This document shows positions 6,913-8,346 of a DNA stretch of 8,346 bases, one piece after another. Position numbers and translations under genes: made by a program. The DNA is from Prosthecobacter sp. (lineage in GTDB: Bacteria > Verrucomicrobiota > Verrucomicrobiia > Verrucomicrobiales > Verrucomicrobiaceae). The notes beneath the pieces are model-generated. The model was not told the origin of the DNA and did not search any database. It was given only the letters and a program-made list of their open reading frames with translations. Each line of letters starts with the position of its first letter. Within the stretch, counting starts at the first letter, position 1. Location of the stretch: positions 1 to 8,346 of the forward strand of contig JAOZVT010000637.1 of assembly GCA_025869455.1 (NCBI GenBank), written 5' to 3'.

Positions 6913-7377
6913 ATGAAGAAACTAGCTGCCCTCGCCGCCCTTACTCTGCTCACCCTGAACGTCTCCGCTCAGGAGGCAGACATGGCCACCATCGAACTGA
7001 AACCCCACCCGAGCAATCCGCTGGGCTATGACAAAACTGACCTCACCGTGAAGGCTGGCCAGAAAGTCAAACTGACACTAAACAACACGGGCAGCGTGGC
7101 CCCACAGCCACACAACTTCATCCTTATCAAGCCTGGTAAAGACCAAGCCGTGGGTGCCCAGGCCAACGCCATGATGACCGACCCACAGGCGATGGCTAAG
7201 AGCTACATCCCAGACGCCTCCAAGGACGACATCATTGCCCACACCAAGCTGGTCATGCCGAACGGTACGGAAACCATTGAGTTCACCGCCCCTGCCGAAG
7301 CAGGTGACTACCCTTACATGTGCACCTTCCCAGGCCACTGGCTGCTCATGAAAGGCGTGATGCACATCACCGAATAA
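6913..7377 (+). CDS. Azurin-like type 1 (blue) copper protein
   Basis: A 154-residue exported cupredoxin, expected to carry single electrons in the periplasm. The Sec signal peptide has a KK start, a hydrophobic core (about 4-14) and likely cleavage after VSA (17-19), leaving about 135 residues, close to azurin size. Copper ligands: His67 in PQPHNF, then Cys137, His142 and Met146 in MCTFPGHWLLMKG; the C-x4-H-x3-M spacing is that of azurin. The region SKDDIIAHTKLV (103-114) matches the azurin segment just after its helical flap. Two differences from Pseudomonas azurin: Pro66 stands where azurin has Gly45, whose carbonyl is a weak axial ligand, and the disulfide cysteines are missing, since Cys137 is the only cysteine. 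Redox partner unknown; no cytochrome or oxidase gene is nearby. Start ATG 6913 opens the signal peptide; no Shine-Dalgarno. A terminator follows. Confidence 0.93.
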   Translation: MKKLAALAALTLLTLNVSAQEADMATIELKPHPSNPLGYDKTDLTVKAGQKVKLTLNNTGSVAPQPHNFILIKPGKDQAVGAQANAMMTDPQAMAKSYIPDASKDDIIAHTKLVMPNGTETIEFTAPAEAGDYPYMCTFPGHWLLMKGVMHITE

Positions 7378-7393
7378 TTGATTTCGACTTTTC

Positions 7394-7422
7394 AAGGGCG
7401 GACCTCACAGTCCGCCCTTTTT
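7394..7422 (+). terminator. Intrinsic terminator after the azurin-like gene
   Basis: A perfect 10-base stem, AAGGGCGGAC (7394-7403) with GTCCGCCCTT (7410-7419), loop CTCACA, runs into five T at 7418-7422. It lies 16 bases past the azurin stop and only 32 bases before the next start codon, so the downstream gene must be expressed by read-through or from a promoter overlapping this element. Confidence 0.93.
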
Positions 7423-7454
7423 ATTGCCAACAACCAACCCCATCTGAACCTACC

Positions 7455-7982
7455 ATGAAACGACTTCTTACCGCCCTCGCCCTCCTCAGCTTTGCCACCA
7501 GCGGCCTGCATGCTGAAGATGCCAAAGTTTCCGCCGGGAATCTTGACTTCACCCTGCCCTCCTCCGCCTGGGCCTCCGTCCCTAGCAGCAGCCCCATGCG
7601 TGCGGCTGTCTTGCAGATCACAGTCGAAGGCGCTGAAAAGCCCCTGGAAGCCGTGTTTTATTATTTCGGCCCTGGTCAAGGAGGCGACACCCAGGCCAAC
7701 ATTGATCGTTGGTTAGGCCAATTTGCCAGCCCACCGGAATCCAAGACGGAAGAGCTGGATGCCAACGGTACCAAAGTGAGTTTCGTCACCGCTACGGGCA
7801 CCTATAATGATGGCGCTATGTTTGGCCCTAAAACCCCCAAGGATAACTACACCCTGCTGGGTGCTATCATCCCTGGCCCTGACGCGCCGATCTTCATCAA
7901 GATGACCGGCCCGAAAGACGTGATCGCCAAAGTCACGGAAGACTTCAAAAAGATGGCGACCAGCCCCTTCTCTGTGAAGTAA
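7455..7982 (+). CDS. Secreted protein of unknown function
   Basis: A 175-residue protein with a clear Sec signal peptide: KR start, hydrophobic core LLTALALLSFA (4-14), probable cleavage after LHA (18-20) before EDAKV. The mature ~155 residues have no cysteine, no lipobox and no recognisable catalytic motif. Visible blocks are a strand-like LDFTLPSSAW (30-39), FYYFGPGQGGDTQANIDRWLGQF (68-90), VSFVTATGTYNDG (108-120), YTLLGAIIPGPDAPIFIKMTGP (132-153) and a C-terminal helix (154-168). Similar-looking small secreted hypotheticals with a 'FYFG...N..RW..QF...LGAII' pattern seem familiar from Planctomycetes and Verrucomicrobia, but I know no function. Position after azurin suggests envelope location, not a proven partnership. 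ATG 7455 opens the signal peptide; an upstream frame reaching 7320 overlaps azurin and is not credible. No Shine-Dalgarno. Confidence 0.85.
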   Translation: MKRLLTALALLSFATSGLHAEDAKVSAGNLDFTLPSSAWASVPSSSPMRAAVLQITVEGAEKPLEAVFYYFGPGQGGDTQANIDRWLGQFASPPESKTEELDANGTKVSFVTATGTYNDGAMFGPKTPKDNYTLLGAIIPGPDAPIFIKMTGPKDVIAKVTEDFKKMATSPFSVK

Positions 7983-8010
7983 GACTGGATTCAGCCAAAG
8001 CTAGATCCCC

Positions 8011-8043
8011 AAAAGAGCAGACGGAAACGTCTGCTCTTTTTTT
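8011..8043 (+). terminator. Strong intrinsic terminator after the secreted protein gene
   Basis: A perfect 13-base stem, AAAAGAGCAGACG (8011-8023) with CGTCTGCTCTTTT (8028-8040), is closed by a GAAA tetraloop of the stable GNRA class and runs into seven T at 8037-8043. It is 28 bases past the stop codon. The matching A run on the other side could give weaker termination of minus-strand transcripts. Confidence 0.95.
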
Positions 8044-8088
8044 GGTCCTCAAAAAACCCTTTTTAGGGCCCCCACATACCTCCAACAT

Positions 8089-8247
8089 ATTGCGACCAGT
8101 CTCAATAGCCTAACTAATTCTGCACTAGCTCTTGGCGCAGATTCTTTGCGTTCGAGCGAAGAAGCGCTGCTTGGTCTAAGTGCAAGCTTGAATGCTCTGA
8201 AAGCTGACTCCTCTGTTCCACCTCCAAATTCGGGAGGTGCAAACTAA
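8089..8247 (+). pseudogene. Possible 3' remnant of a gene, or small gene with a non-standard start
   Basis: A frame open to the TAA at 8245-8247 reads as a plausible protein tail of about 52 residues from 8089: a Leu/Ala/Ser-rich helical part in loose heptads (TSLNSL, then LALGADSLRSSEEALLGL, then SASLNALKAD), then a flexible end PPPNSGGAN. No ATG or GTG lies in this frame between the terminator at 8043 and the stop; only ATT at 8089 or a TTG at 8146 could start it. The directly preceding terminator means no longer gene can extend to the left. It is either a truncated gene or chance; codon third positions are more A/T-rich than in the neighbouring genes. A GGAGGT lies inside its end. Confidence 0.3.
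8233..8238 (+). promoter_or_regulatory. Shine-Dalgarno-like GGAGGT
   Basis: This is a nearly full Shine-Dalgarno core, unlike the other starts here. It is 14 bases from the ATG at 8253, longer than the usual 5-10. It also forms the right arm of a 7-base inverted repeat (CACCTCC 8219-8225 with GGAGGTG 8233-8239), which could hide it in a hairpin. Confidence 0.3.
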
Positions 8248-8252
8248 GCATC

Positions 8253-8346
8253 ATGGATTTTGCAGCCAAGTCAGTGAGGATAGAAGGCGATACTATCTTT
8301 CAGCAAGTTCACGAAAGTCTTTGGCGCGTTCTGATGCGTCATGAAG
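8253..8346 (+). CDS. Possible start of a plus-strand gene cut by the window edge
   Basis: ATG at 8253 opens a frame of 31 codons (MDFAAKSVRIEGDTIFQQ...) that runs off the right edge. In favour: GGAGGT upstream, and the start falls five bases after the TAA of the preceding open frame, an arrangement seen in coupled genes. Against: it is too short to judge, and a minus-strand reading of the same DNA looks equally protein-like. No family recognised. Confidence 0.3.
   Translation, partial: MDFAAKSVRIEGDTIFQQVHESLWRVLMRHE
8293..8346 (-). CDS. Possible C-terminal end of a minus-strand gene cut by the window edge
   Basis: On the minus strand, 18 codons from the edge end at a TAG (8295-8293) and read LHDASERAKDFRELAER, a charged amphipathic helix typical of a protein C-terminus. 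It competes with the plus-strand frame at 8253; probably only one is real. Sequence to the right of the window would decide. No family can be named from 17 residues. Confidence 0.3.
   Translation of the reverse strand, partial: LHDASERAKDFRELAER

Noticed and set aside
8052..8069. Second small inverted repeat CCCT-TTTT-AGGG just after the terminator at 8011-8043
   Set aside because: Only a 4-base stem without a proper T tail after it; probably incidental.

Overview
The window looks like ordinary chromosomal DNA from a verrucomicrobial or planctomycete-like bacterium, most likely Verrucomicrobiaceae (Prosthecobacter- or Verrucomicrobium-like). This is inferred from protein content: a Tat-exported DUF1552 protein, a DUF6580 membrane protein, an azurin-type cupredoxin and several large lineage-specific hypothetical proteins. 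Most starts also lack a Shine-Dalgarno sequence. No database search was possible, so the taxon is an inference.

Layout. Positions 1-301 hold an intrinsic terminator for an unseen upstream plus-strand gene, then a leader with short tandem repeats. A plus-strand block follows: a zinc-independent medium-chain dehydrogenase/reductase (302-1312), a lipoyl-bearing 2-oxo acid dehydrogenase E2 acyltransferase (1369-2604) and a DUF6580 membrane protein (2671-3288). Two minus-strand genes come next: a 594-residue unknown protein with an acidic N-terminus and one membrane segment (3332-5116), and a DUF1552 protein (5400-6770). A strong terminator separates them. From 6913 two secreted proteins run on the plus strand: an azurin-like blue copper protein and an unknown 175-residue exported protein, each followed by a near-perfect intrinsic terminator. 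Positions 8044-8346 have no clear intact gene. They hold an open frame without a normal start, a rare good Shine-Dalgarno sequence, and two competing gene fragments at the window edge.

How the genes may work together. The first two genes are closely spaced on one strand and probably co-transcribed; both are soluble central or redox metabolism enzymes, but no E1 or E3 partner for the E2 is visible. The right half is an envelope and export cluster: a Tat-exported DUF1552 protein divergent from an azurin, plus a Sec-exported unknown. The terminators make most of these independent transcription units. I found no CRISPR array, transposase, prophage module, tRNA or rRNA, and no convincing undescribed multi-gene system. 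The least explained items are the 594-residue membrane protein, the secreted protein beside azurin, the uniformly SD-less starts with C at -1, and the odd coding-like stretch at 8089-8346.
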